From NCBI GenBank assembly GCA_963744575.1, contig CAVUUF010000015.1, positions 73,712-137,711 on the forward strand: 64,000 nt of DNA, written 5' to 3'. Below, piece by piece: positions 1 to 7,896 of this stretch (position 1 is the stretch's first letter; the number at the start of each line of letters is the position of its first letter). The stretch is from Palsa-504 sp963744575 (GTDB lineage Bacteria > Actinomycetota > Actinomycetes > Streptosporangiales > Streptosporangiaceae). Under the pieces are notes generated by a model. That model had not been told where the DNA came from. It worked only from the letters and a program-made list of their open reading frames with translations, and searched no databases. Position numbers and translations under genes: made by a program.

Positions 1-30
1 GCGGCACTCCGCGGTGACGACCACGCTCAT
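1..30 (-). CDS. Start of the next gene of the cobalamin operon (partial)
   Basis: An ATG at 28-30 on the minus strand overlaps the stop codon of the cbiG-cobJ gene (27-29) in an ATGA arrangement, the same coupling seen at most junctions of this operon. Ten codons (MSVVVTAECR) are visible before the window ends. The coupling implies another cobalamin biosynthesis gene, but ten residues do not identify it. Confidence 0.5.
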   Translation of the reverse strand, partial: MSVVVTAECR

Positions 31-1730
31 GGCGCGGCCCACCGGTAATCCCGCGGGGTCACCATCCGGCCGGCCTGGACCCGGGTCCGGGACGAGCCGA
101 CCACGACCAGCGTGTGCATGTCCGCGGCGCCGGGGTCGAACCCGGCCAGCGTGCCGAGCGACGCGGCCTGGCCCGGCCGGGTGGCGTCCCGGACCCAGCC
201 GACCGGCGTGCCCGGCGGGCGGTGCGCGGCCAGCAGTTCGACCGCCCGCCGCAGCTGCCAGTCCCGCTTCTTACTCGCGGGGTTGTAGAAACAGGTCACC
301 AGGTCTCCCTCGGCCGCGGCGGTGATCCGCCGCTCGATCACCGGCCAGGCCGTGTGCAGGTCGGACAGCGAGATCATGACGTGGTCGTGGCCGAGCGGCG
401 CGCCGAGCGCCGCGGCGGCGGCCAGCGCGGCCGTCACCCCGGGGACCACGACGACGTCGATGGTGTCATCGGCCATCTCCAGCGCGGGGCTGCCCATGGC
501 GTAGACACCCGCGTCCCCGGATCCGATCAGCGCCACCGCCCGCCCGGCCCGGGCCTGCGCCACCGCCTCGGCGGCCCGCTCCTGCTCCGCGCCGAGCCCG
601 CTGGCCAGCACCCGGGTTCCCGGCCTGAGCAGGTCGGCGACCTGCTCCAGGTAGCCGTCGAGGCCGGCGACCACGGCGGCACGGCGCAGTTCGGCCAGCG
701 CGCGCGGGGTGATCAGGTCCCGGGCGCCCGGCCCGATCCCGACGATCGCCAGCCGTCCGCGCGGCCGGGTCCGGGCCACCGCGACCGTGGCGTGCGCGCT
801 GGCCCGCTTGGCCACGATCAGCGTCGATCCCGCGTCGACGAGCGCCGCCGCCTCCGCCACGCTCGGCGTGCCCACCGCGCGCCGCACCACCTCGCTCGGG
901 TGCGGCACCGGTACCGCGGCCAGGCGGCCGGCCGGGAAGGTGACCACGGGCCAGCCGTGTTCGGCCGCGGCCGCATGCAGGCCCGGCTCGTCCGCCTTCG
1001 CCTCCACCGTAGCGATGTGCCGAACGGAGCGGGGTGACAGCCCATGCTCATCCAGCACGCCGTCGATGAGCCGGCCGATTTCCGCGGCGGGCGCGGCGCG
1101 GCTCGAACCCACCCCCACTGTCAGGGACGGGGGGCGGTAAACCGCAGTCCGTTCGGTCATATCGAACTTCTGGTCGGTCACCACGATGGCGGGGACGCCC
1201 GGCTCGGGACGGTCGGCGGGCACGACGTTCGGGAGCAGCGGGGGCAGCGGCCATGGCTGGTTCGTGGTGAGGGTGACGCGGTCGCCGGACAGGATGGCCG
1301 CGCCCACGGCGGCCAGGTCGCTGCCCGGCTCGATGGTGAAACCCAGGTCCGCGCCGAACTCGTCGAGGCCCGCGCTGCCCGCCGCGTCGCTGCCCGTGGT
1401 GATGACCGGTTCGGCGCCAAGAGTTTGCGCAATGCGGCGGGCCAGCTCGTTGCCGCCGCCCTGATGGGCGCCGAGCACGGGCACCGCGTAGCGCAGCGCC
1501 TCGTCGACGCAGACCACGCCGGGATCTTCGTGCTTGGCGGTGAGCAGCGGGGCGATCAGGCGGACGGTGGCGCCGACGGCGAGGAAGCTCACGATCGTGT
1601 CGCACTCCTCGAACGCCTGCGGCAGGGTTTGCGCCGCGGGGCCGGGATAGCGGCGGGCGTCGGGCCAGGCCTTCTCGAGGCGCGCGGCGGCGGCGTGGCC
1701 CGCCTTGGTCACGCTGACCAGGCCGATCAT
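27..1730 (-). CDS. cobJ: CbiG-CobJ fusion: cobalt-precorrin-5A hydrolase / precorrin-3B C17-methyltransferase
   Basis: A 567-residue two-domain corrin-ring enzyme. Residues 1 to about 320 match CbiG: the LGAHQGGGNELA motif lies near 87-98, with GVGSSRAAP and TVEAKADEPGL further on. Residues from about 325 match the SAM-dependent CobJ/CbiH methyltransferase, opening with VGIGPGARDLIT and later showing the GSGDAGVYAM and VPGVTAA motifs. CbiG opens the delta-lactone of cobalt-precorrin-5A; CobJ/CbiH methylates C17 and drives ring contraction. The ATG at 1728-1730 overlaps the upstream cobL stop as ATGA, which fixes the start even though the frame stays open further upstream. CbiG/CbiH fusions are known in this pathway. 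Confidence 0.93.
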   Translation of the reverse strand: MIGLVSVTKAGHAAAARLEKAWPDARRYPGPAAQTLPQAFEECDTIVSFLAVGATVRLIAPLLTAKHEDPGVVCVDEALRYAVPVLGAHQGGGNELARRIAQTLGAEPVITTGSDAAGSAGLDEFGADLGFTIEPGSDLAAVGAAILSGDRVTLTTNQPWPLPPLLPNVVPADRPEPGVPAIVVTDQKFDMTERTAVYRPPSLTVGVGSSRAAPAAEIGRLIDGVLDEHGLSPRSVRHIATVEAKADEPGLHAAAAEHGWPVVTFPAGRLAAVPVPHPSEVVRRAVGTPSVAEAAALVDAGSTLIVAKRASAHATVAVARTRPRGRLAIVGIGPGARDLITPRALAELRRAAVVAGLDGYLEQVADLLRPGTRVLASGLGAEQERAAEAVAQARAGRAVALIGSGDAGVYAMGSPALEMADDTIDVVVVPGVTAALAAAAALGAPLGHDHVMISLSDLHTAWPVIERRITAAAEGDLVTCFYNPASKKRDWQLRRAVELLAAHRPPGTPVGWVRDATRPGQAASLGTLAGFDPGAADMHTLVVVGSSRTRVQAGRMVTPRDYRWAAP

Positions 1731-2890
1731 CGCTGGCCCCAGAGGACGAAGACCGGGTTCCCGGCGGCGAGGCGGTGCTGCGCGCCGGGCAGGGCGGTCA
1801 GCCGGGAGGCCTGCAGCTGGACGCCCTCGGGCCGGTAGCCGTGCGCGGTGAGCAGGGCGGCGGTCTCGCCGACTCGCGTGACGGCGGCCAGCGTGACCAC
1901 CACGCGGTCCGGGCTGGCCCGCTTTATCGCGGCCTCCAGCACATCGCGGTCGCCGCCGCCGGCGAAGACGGCGTCGGCCGGGGGCAGGTCGCCCAGCGCC
2001 CCGGGGGCGCGGCCGTGGACTATCTGCGGGCGGACGCCGTGCCGGGCCGAGTTCTCGCGGATCCGGGCGCACTGCGCGGGGTCGGACTCCACGGCGATGA
2101 CGTAGGCGCCGAACCGCGCGCACTCCACCGCCACCGAACCCGAGCCCGCGCCCACGTCCCAGATCGTTCGGCCGGGGCCGGGGCCGAGCCGGGCCAGCAC
2201 GAGCGCGCGCACCTCGGCCTTGGTGATCATCGAGTCGCGGTGGGCGAATTCGTCCTCGGGCAGCGCCCAGCCGTACGGGGCGCCCTGGTGGCCGGCCAGC
2301 CAGCGCGGTTCGCTTTGTGTCGTGTTTCGGTCGAGTGCGATGAGGATGTTGGGGTCGCCGGGAGGTTCCGCGGATAGCGGGGTGACTTTTTCCTGGGGGG
2401 TGCCGAGGAGTTCGGCGACGTACACCGCCTTGCCCGCTTTGAGCAGTTCCCGGCCCAGATCGGCGGCGGTGCCGGGGGCGGTGAGGATGGCGGTCTTGGG
2501 GTGGGCGATGGCGGCGGCGATCGCCCTTCGGGGATCCCGCCCGTGGGCCGAGAGGACCAGGGCGTCGTCCCAGTCCAGGCCGATCTTCGCGAAGGCGAGC
2601 GCGATCGAGGAGACGGCCGGGATGACGTCCGGGGTGATCCCGCGGGCGCGCAGCGCACGGACGATGCCGAAGAAGCCTGGGTCGCCGGAGGCGAGAACGG
2701 CTATGTTGCCGGAGTGCACGGCCATGGCGTCGAGGGCTGCGGCCAGCTGCTTGAGCTCGACGAACTCGGTGCCTTCCGGGACCAGATGCCGGTGGCGCGG
2801 CGCGCCGACGATCGTACGGGCGGCCGCCAGGGCCGCGGCCGCTTCCGGGCCGGGGGGCCTGCCGTCGCAGCCGATCACGGTTACGTTCAC
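1727..2890 (-). CDS. cobL: Precorrin-6Y C5,15-methyltransferase (CbiE + CbiT domains)
   Basis: A 387-residue bifunctional enzyme that methylates C5 and C15 of the corrin ring and decarboxylates the C12 acetate. The N-terminal half (about 1-200) is CbiE-like, beginning VTVIGCDG and carrying LASGDPGFFGI. The C-terminal half (from about 205) is CbiT-like, with the SMITKAEVRAL entry motif and the SAM-binding motif WDVGAGSGSVAVE. The GTG start at 2888-2890 overlaps the cbiD stop as GTGA, and the stop overlaps the next gene as ATGA, so translation is probably coupled on both sides. Length and domain order are normal for CobL. Confidence 0.94.
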   Translation of the reverse strand: MNVTVIGCDGRPPGPEAAAALAAARTIVGAPRHRHLVPEGTEFVELKQLAAALDAMAVHSGNIAVLASGDPGFFGIVRALRARGITPDVIPAVSSIALAFAKIGLDWDDALVLSAHGRDPRRAIAAAIAHPKTAILTAPGTAADLGRELLKAGKAVYVAELLGTPQEKVTPLSAEPPGDPNILIALDRNTTQSEPRWLAGHQGAPYGWALPEDEFAHRDSMITKAEVRALVLARLGPGPGRTIWDVGAGSGSVAVECARFGAYVIAVESDPAQCARIRENSARHGVRPQIVHGRAPGALGDLPPADAVFAGGGDRDVLEAAIKRASPDRVVVTLAAVTRVGETAALLTAHGYRPEGVQLQASRLTALPGAQHRLAAGNPVFVLWGQR

Positions 2891-4062
2891 GCGGCTGCCT
2901 CGGCGATCTTGGCCTGGCCGGTGAAGTCGACCATGATGACGCGGATTTGCGGGGCCTTGTTTTCCGGGCCGTTTCCTGGGCCGTCTCCGGGGCCGGCGAG
3001 TTCGGCGGTGAACCTGGCGAGCACGCGGGCGGCGCGGGCGCACAGCTCGCGGCCCGCTCCGGGCAGGATTCCGGCCTGGTCCCATAGTTCGGCCGCGTGC
3101 CGGGCGGTGTTGGCGTTCGCGATCTGCTCGGCCAGGTCTTTGCGGCCGCCGGCGGCCAGGGTTATGTCGCTGAGCAGGGTGAGGGAGATCTTCGAGCGGG
3201 TGTAGTGGGTCATCAGCACGCCGGCCGCGAGCTTGGTGAGCTTGCCGGCCATGCCGACGAAGATGACCTGGTTCAGCCGGTGGTTCACGGCCTGGCGCAG
3301 CGCGGCGCCGGTGAAGTCGCCCACCTCCACGAAGCACACCTCGGGCAGGCCGGGCAGCAGCCTCATGGCGCCCTTCTCGGTACGCCCGCCGGTGCACAGC
3401 ACCACGGTGTCCACGCCCTGCGCGGCCAGCACCGAGATCGCCTGTTCCACGCTGGCCCGCCAGGACGCGGTGGAGAACGGCCGGACGATGCCGGTGGTGC
3501 CGAGGATGGAGATGCCGCCGATGATGCCGAGCCTGGCGTTGGTGGTCTTGCGCGCCATCCGCTCGCCGTCCGGGACGGAGATGGTGATATGGATGCCTGT
3601 CTGGGCGAGGTCGATGACCTCGCCGACGGACTTGGTGATCATCTGGCGCGGGACTGGGTTGATCGCGGCACTGTTGACTTCCAGGCCGAGGCCCGGCTTG
3701 GTGACCACGCCCACGCCGGCGCCGCCCGCGAGTTGCAGGCCGGGCTCGTCACGCCGGCGCACCGTGGCGGTGAGCCGCGCGCCGTGGGTGACGTCGGGGT
3801 CGTCGCCGGCGTCCTTGACCACGACGGCTGTCGCCTGGTTTGTGCTTAGCGCGCACTCGTCCACCGGGAAGCGGACCCGGCGGCCGTCCGGCAGGCCGAT
3901 CTCCACGGCGTGCTGGACCTGGCCGGTTTTCAGCGCCGCGGCGGCCGCCTTGGCGGCGGCCGCCGCGCAGGTCCCGGTGGTCCAGCCGGTGCGCAGCGCC
4001 TGCTTCCTGACCTTGGCGGTCCGCGGCAGGTCGGGTTCGCGCAGTTCGGGGTCGTGGGTCAC
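2887..4062 (-). CDS. cbiD: Cobalt-precorrin-5B C1-methyltransferase
   Basis: A 391-residue CbiD protein. The family N-terminal signature LRTGWTTGTCAAAAAKAA is present, followed by the conserved GAGVGVVTKPGL, the central ILGTTGIVRPFS motif and VLCTGGRTE. CbiD methylates C1 in the oxygen-independent branch, so its presence beside CobN marks the hybrid pathway typical of actinobacteria. The GTG start at 4060-4062 overlaps the stop of the cobI-cobM gene (GTGA); the longer open frame upstream is the antisense shadow of that gene. Confidence 0.94.
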   Translation of the reverse strand: MTHDPELREPDLPRTAKVRKQALRTGWTTGTCAAAAAKAAAAALKTGQVQHAVEIGLPDGRRVRFPVDECALSTNQATAVVVKDAGDDPDVTHGARLTATVRRRDEPGLQLAGGAGVGVVTKPGLGLEVNSAAINPVPRQMITKSVGEVIDLAQTGIHITISVPDGERMARKTTNARLGIIGGISILGTTGIVRPFSTASWRASVEQAISVLAAQGVDTVVLCTGGRTEKGAMRLLPGLPEVCFVEVGDFTGAALRQAVNHRLNQVIFVGMAGKLTKLAAGVLMTHYTRSKISLTLLSDITLAAGGRKDLAEQIANANTARHAAELWDQAGILPGAGRELCARAARVLARFTAELAGPGDGPGNGPENKAPQIRVIMVDFTGQAKIAEAAA

Positions 4063-5777
4063 GAGCCTTCCTTGCGGAGTTGCTTCCTGGCCTGGGGGTC
4101 GGCCCGGCGGTAACCGTGGAAGTGGCCGGGATGGTACAGGTGGGAGCGGGTCCTGGTCGGCCCGGCCAGGGCCGGGCCGACCAGGACCAGCGTGTGCTTC
4201 CAGAGCTTGCGTTCTTTCATGGTCGCGGCCAGGTCTTGCAGGGTTGTCTGGATGACCAGCTCGTCCGGCCAGGTCACCTGGTAGGCCACCACGCACGGGG
4301 TGTCCGGCGGGTAACCGCCTTGCCGCAGTTCGTCCTGCAGCTGGCCGGACCGCGCGGCCGACAGGAACAGCGCCATCGTGGTGCCGTGCCGGGCGAACTC
4401 TCGTACTTGCTCTCCTGGGGGCATCGGGGTCTTGCCGCCGCCGAGCCTGGTCAGGATCACCGACTGGGCCACCTCCGGGATGGTCAGCTCGCGCTTTATG
4501 GCGGCGGCCACCGCGGTGAAGCTCGATACGCCGGGGACGATCTCGGTGTCCAGGCCGAGATCGTTGCATTGCTCGAGCTGCTCCTGGATGGCGCCCCACA
4601 GCGAGGGGTCCCCGGAGTGGACCCGGGCGATCGTGAGCTTCTGCTGCTGTGCGCGCTGGTAGTGGGGCAGCACGCCTTCCATGGGGAGCCCGGCGGAGTC
4701 GACGATCTCGGCGCGCTGTTTCGCGTGCGCCAGTACGCCGTGATCGACCAGGCTCGACGCCCAGATGAGGATGTCGGCGTCGGCTATCGCCTGCGCGCCG
4801 CGCTGGGTCAGCAGGTCCGGCGCCCCGGGCCCGGCTCCCACGAACACCACCCGCCCCTTGCGGCCCGGCTGTTGTGCTGGTGTGCCGCGTTCTCGGCCGG
4901 GCGCGCCGCCGGTAGCGACATCGATGTCACATCGATGCTGCCCTGGCGACATCGATGTGACATCGATGCTGTTTGAGCGGGGTTCCTGGGCCTGGCGGAG
5001 GGCGGCGCCGACGCCCGCGGGGCGGCGCGCCGGGACGATTAGCGTGGACAAATACGGAATGTTGGAAATGTTCAGCGGGCCGGGGTCGCCGGCCGGGGGC
5101 AGGAAGTCGGCGGCGGGGGCGATGCGCTCGTCCGGGAGGCCGAGGCGGGCGCCGATCATGGCGGCGTCCAGGCGGCCCGCTGCCTCCAGGCGAGCCCGCA
5201 GCATCGCGGGCGCGGGGCTGGCGTGGGCGCCCACCTTGTAACCGACCACGGTCCCGCCGCGGGCTAGCGCCGCCTCCAGAGCGCCGACGCCGCCGTTGAG
5301 GGGCACCAGCGTGACGGGTTCGGTGCCCTCGGCCAGCGAGAGGCCGGCCCGGGAGGCCAGGTCCTGCATGGCGGTGATGCCCGCGACGGTCTCCACCCTC
5401 ACCTCGGGAACCAGGTCCCGCACGGTCTGGGCCAGGTAGCCGAACGTCGAGTACAGGTTGGGGTCGCCGAGGGTGCCGAACGCGATCGTCGCGGCGCCCG
5501 CGGCGAACTCCCCCGCCACCGCGTCGGCGGCCGCCTGCCAGGCCGCGGTGCGGCGCGGGGTGATGCCGCCGGTGTCGTTCAGGGCGAACTCCAGGCGCTT
5601 GACCTGGCCGGCGGCGACGTGGGCACGGACGATCGTCTCGGCGCGCCCCGGCGCCGGATCGCCGGCGGCCAGCACCGGGACCAGCACCACGTCGGCCTCG
5701 CGCAGCACGCGGACGGCCTTGATCGTGACCAGTTCGGGGTCCCCGGGCCCGACGCCCACGCCGATCAGGCGCTTCAT
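4059..5777 (-). CDS. cobI-cobM: CobI-CobM fusion: precorrin-2 C20- and precorrin-4 C11-methyltransferases
   Basis: A 572-residue protein carrying two SAM-dependent corrin methyltransferases. Residues 1 to about 245 are CobI/CbiL-like (GVGVGPGDPELVTIKA at the start, FGTLGDPNLYSTF, VAGITAMQDLA). After a linker of roughly 60 residues, the rest is CobM/CbiF-like (VGAGPGAPDLLTQRG, HSGDPSLWGAIQEQL, VPGVSSFTAVAAA). Both act on the ring in turn, C20 then C11. The linker contains a 31-bp-period DNA repeat read in frame, so the two domains may have been joined or padded by a repeat insertion. The start at 5775-5777 overlaps the cobB stop as ATGA. Separate cobI and cobM genes are more usual. Confidence 0.92.
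   Translation of the reverse strand: MKRLIGVGVGPGDPELVTIKAVRVLREADVVLVPVLAAGDPAPGRAETIVRAHVAAGQVKRLEFALNDTGGITPRRTAAWQAAADAVAGEFAAGAATIAFGTLGDPNLYSTFGYLAQTVRDLVPEVRVETVAGITAMQDLASRAGLSLAEGTEPVTLVPLNGGVGALEAALARGGTVVGYKVGAHASPAPAMLRARLEAAGRLDAAMIGARLGLPDERIAPAADFLPPAGDPGPLNISNIPYLSTLIVPARRPAGVGAALRQAQEPRSNSIDVTSMSPGQHRCDIDVATGGAPGRERGTPAQQPGRKGRVVFVGAGPGAPDLLTQRGAQAIADADILIWASSLVDHGVLAHAKQRAEIVDSAGLPMEGVLPHYQRAQQQKLTIARVHSGDPSLWGAIQEQLEQCNDLGLDTEIVPGVSSFTAVAAAIKRELTIPEVAQSVILTRLGGGKTPMPPGEQVREFARHGTTMALFLSAARSGQLQDELRQGGYPPDTPCVVAYQVTWPDELVIQTTLQDLAATMKERKLWKHTLVLVGPALAGPTRTRSHLYHPGHFHGYRRADPQARKQLRKEGS
4914..4971. repeat. 31-bp-period repeat inside the cobI-cobM linker (copy 1)
   Basis: Two tandem units with a 31-bp period carry the palindromic core ACATCGATGT. 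They translate as part of the interdomain linker (SIDVTSMSPGQHRCDIDV). The reverse complement aligns closely, with the same unit length and spacing, with the intergenic repeat at 28568-28625, which makes this an interspersed repeat family. Confidence 0.8.
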
Positions 5778-7306
5778 GGGACCGGCACCTTCGAGGCGGC
5801 GCGGCAGGCGGCGGTGAACCTGGCCGCCGCAGCCGGGTGGCCGGCCCAGTGCGTGTGCAGATAGGACGCGGCGACGGAGCCCGCGACGTGACCTTCGAGC
5901 TCGCCGGAGGCGAATCGCCAGGCCGGCGCCGCTCCGCTCGTGGGCGCTCGGCTCGCGGGGACGGTCGCGGTGCGGTGGAACTCGTGGCCGCGGACCGCCT
6001 GGCCGGCCCGGGTCAGCACCGAAGCCGTCGCGGCCACGGCGTGCCGGTAGCCGAGGGTCAGCTTCCCGGTCATCATGGCTCGTATGTCCAGGACGCCGCA
6101 CATGGGCCGCTCGTCCAGCGTCCGCGCCAGGTAGAGCAGGCCTGCGCACTCGGCGGCGACCGGCGCGCCGCGGGCGGCCAGCGCCGCCACCCGCCCGCGC
6201 AGCCGTTCGTTGGCGGACAGCGCGGCCGCGTGCATCTCGGGGAAGCCGCCGCCGAGGATCAGCCCGGCCGTTCCCTCGGGCAGGTCCTCGTCCCGCAGCG
6301 GGTCGAACCGGACCACCCGGGCTCCGGCCGCCTCGAGCAGTTCGGCCTGTTCGGTGTAGCCGAACGTGAACGCCGCGCCGCCGGCCATGGCGACCGCGGG
6401 CTCCGGGCGAACGGGAACGGGAACGGGGCGAGCGGACGCGGGGACGGGGGCTAGCGCGGACGCGGGGACGGCGGCCAGCGCGGTCGCGGGATCCCAGGCC
6501 GGGCCGGGGAGATCGGGGGCGTGGCGGGCCAGGGCGAGCAGGGCGTCCAGATCGCAGGACCCGGTGATCAACTCGGCGATCGCCTGTATGGCCTGGCGGG
6601 CGGCGGTCGCCCGTTCGGCCGCGGGGATCAGGCCGAGGTGGCGGGACGGCGTGACGATCCCGGTCCGCCTGATCGCGCCGTAGACCCGCACCCGGGACCC
6701 GGCCAGGGCATCCCGGAGTATGCGTTCGTGCCGGTCGGACGCGACCCGGTTCAAGATCACGCCGGCGACCGGGGTGCGCGGGTCGAAGCGGGCGAAGCCC
6801 GTCGCCAGCGCGGCCACCGAACGGCCCGCCCGCGCCGCGTCAAGCACGAGCACGACGGGCGCCTGGAGCAGCCGGGCCACGTGCGCGGTGGAGCCGAAGT
6901 CAGTACTGGCCCGGGGGGACGACCCCCCGGAACCCCCCGCTCCCTCTTCTGGGGGGACCCATCCCCCCAGACCCCCCTTGGGAGGGATGTCTCCCCCCAG
7001 GCCCCCCTCATCCACGCCGTCGAACAGGCCCATCACGCCTTCGATCACGGCGATCTGCGCGGCGGCCGCGCCGCGGGCGAACAGCGGCGCGATCAGGTCC
7101 GCGCCGCACAGGAACGGGTCCAGGTTCCGCGGCGGACGGCCGGTGGCCAGCGCGTGGTAGCCGGGGTCGATGTAGTCCGGGCCGACCTTGTGCCCGGAGA
7201 CCGCCAGGCCTCGCGCGCGCAGGGCGGCCATCAGCCCGCTGGCCACGGTGGTCTTGCCGCAGCCGGATGCGGGGGCCGCGATGACCAGGCGGGGAATCGC
7301 TACCAT
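5774..7306 (-). CDS. cobB: Cobyrinic acid a,c-diamide synthase
   Basis: A 510-residue ATP- and glutamine-dependent amidase of the cobalamin pathway. The N-terminal part shows the P-loop APASGCGKTTV near residues 10-20, then GHKVGPDYIDPGYH and EGVMGLFDG. The C-terminal class I glutaminase-like domain has GGGFPEMHA and the nucleophile region AECAGLLYLA, with a late HTHW. Compared with the usual family layout, about 36 glycine/proline-rich residues sit between FDGVD and FGSTAHVA, encoded by a G-tract repeat (6902-7012). The start (ATG 7304-7306) overlaps the 3' end of cobO by 7 bp. Whether the insert affects activity cannot be judged from sequence. Confidence 0.93.
   Translation of the reverse strand: MVAIPRLVIAAPASGCGKTTVASGLMAALRARGLAVSGHKVGPDYIDPGYHALATGRPPRNLDPFLCGADLIAPLFARGAAAAQIAVIEGVMGLFDGVDEGGLGGDIPPKGGLGGWVPPEEGAGGSGGSSPRASTDFGSTAHVARLLQAPVVLVLDAARAGRSVAALATGFARFDPRTPVAGVILNRVASDRHERILRDALAGSRVRVYGAIRRTGIVTPSRHLGLIPAAERATAARQAIQAIAELITGSCDLDALLALARHAPDLPGPAWDPATALAAVPASALAPVPASARPVPVPVRPEPAVAMAGGAAFTFGYTEQAELLEAAGARVVRFDPLRDEDLPEGTAGLILGGGFPEMHAAALSANERLRGRVAALAARGAPVAAECAGLLYLARTLDERPMCGVLDIRAMMTGKLTLGYRHAVAATASVLTRAGQAVRGHEFHRTATVPASRAPTSGAAPAWRFASGELEGHVAGSVAASYLHTHWAGHPAAAARFTAACRAASKVPVP
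6902..7012. repeat. G-tract palindromic repeat inserted in cobB (copy A)
   Basis: Runs of six G or six C alternate through about 110 bp. It includes the palindrome-like GGGGGGACGACCCCCC and two internal copies of a G6-(C/T)CT-G6 unit. On the minus strand its edge, CGTCCCCCCGGGCCAGTACTG, aligns with copy C at 17312-17352. It is read in frame as about 36 residues of CobB. Confidence 0.75.
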
Positions 7307-7896
7307 TCGATGCCCTTCTGCCCCTTCTGCCCGGCGTCCATCGGGTGCTTGACCTTCGTCATCTCGGTCACCAGGTCGGCGGCCGCGAGCAGCCTGGGAT
7401 CGGCGTCCCGGCCGGTGATCACCACGTGCTGCTGGCCGGGCCGGCCCGCGAGCACGCCGAGTACTTCGTCCACGTCCACCCAGCCCCACTTCATCGGGTA
7501 GGTGAACTCGTCGAGCACGTAGAGGCGGTAGGTCTGCGCGGCCAGGTCCCGCCTGATCTGGGCCCAGCCCTCGGCGGCCTGCTCGGCGTGGCCGCCGGGG
7601 TCGCGCTGGATCCAGGACCAGCCCTCCCCCATCTTGTGCCAGCTGACCGCGCCGCCCTGGCCGGTCTCCCCGAGCAGGCGCAGCGCCCGCTCCTCGCCGA
7701 CCCGCCACTTGGCCGACTTGACGAACTGGAACACCCCGACCGGCCAGCCCTGGTTCCAGGCGCGCAGGGCCAGGCCGAAGGCCGCGGTGGACTTCCCCTT
7801 CCCCGGCCCGGTGTGCACGATGACCAGCGGGCGGTTGCGGCGCTGCCGGGTGGTCAGGCCGTCGTCGGGAATCTGCTCGGGAGTCCCCTCGGGCAT
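7300..7896 (-). CDS. cobO: Cob(I)yrinic acid a,c-diamide adenosyltransferase
   Basis: A 198-residue CobA/CobO-type ATP:corrinoid adenosyltransferase, which attaches the upper adenosyl ligand to the reduced cobalt. The P-loop HTGPGKGKSTAAFG lies near residues 28-41, followed by the family motifs FQFVKS, EGWSWIQRD and VLDEFTYPMKWGWVD, with VTEMTKVKHPMDAGQKGQKGIEW at the end. Length is normal. Its ATG (7894-7896) overlaps the chelatase stop by one base and its 3' end overlaps the cobB start, so the three genes are tightly packed. Confidence 0.95.
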   Translation of the reverse strand: MPEGTPEQIPDDGLTTRQRRNRPLVIVHTGPGKGKSTAAFGLALRAWNQGWPVGVFQFVKSAKWRVGEERALRLLGETGQGGAVSWHKMGEGWSWIQRDPGGHAEQAAEGWAQIRRDLAAQTYRLYVLDEFTYPMKWGWVDVDEVLGVLAGRPGQQHVVITGRDADPRLLAAADLVTEMTKVKHPMDAGQKGQKGIEW

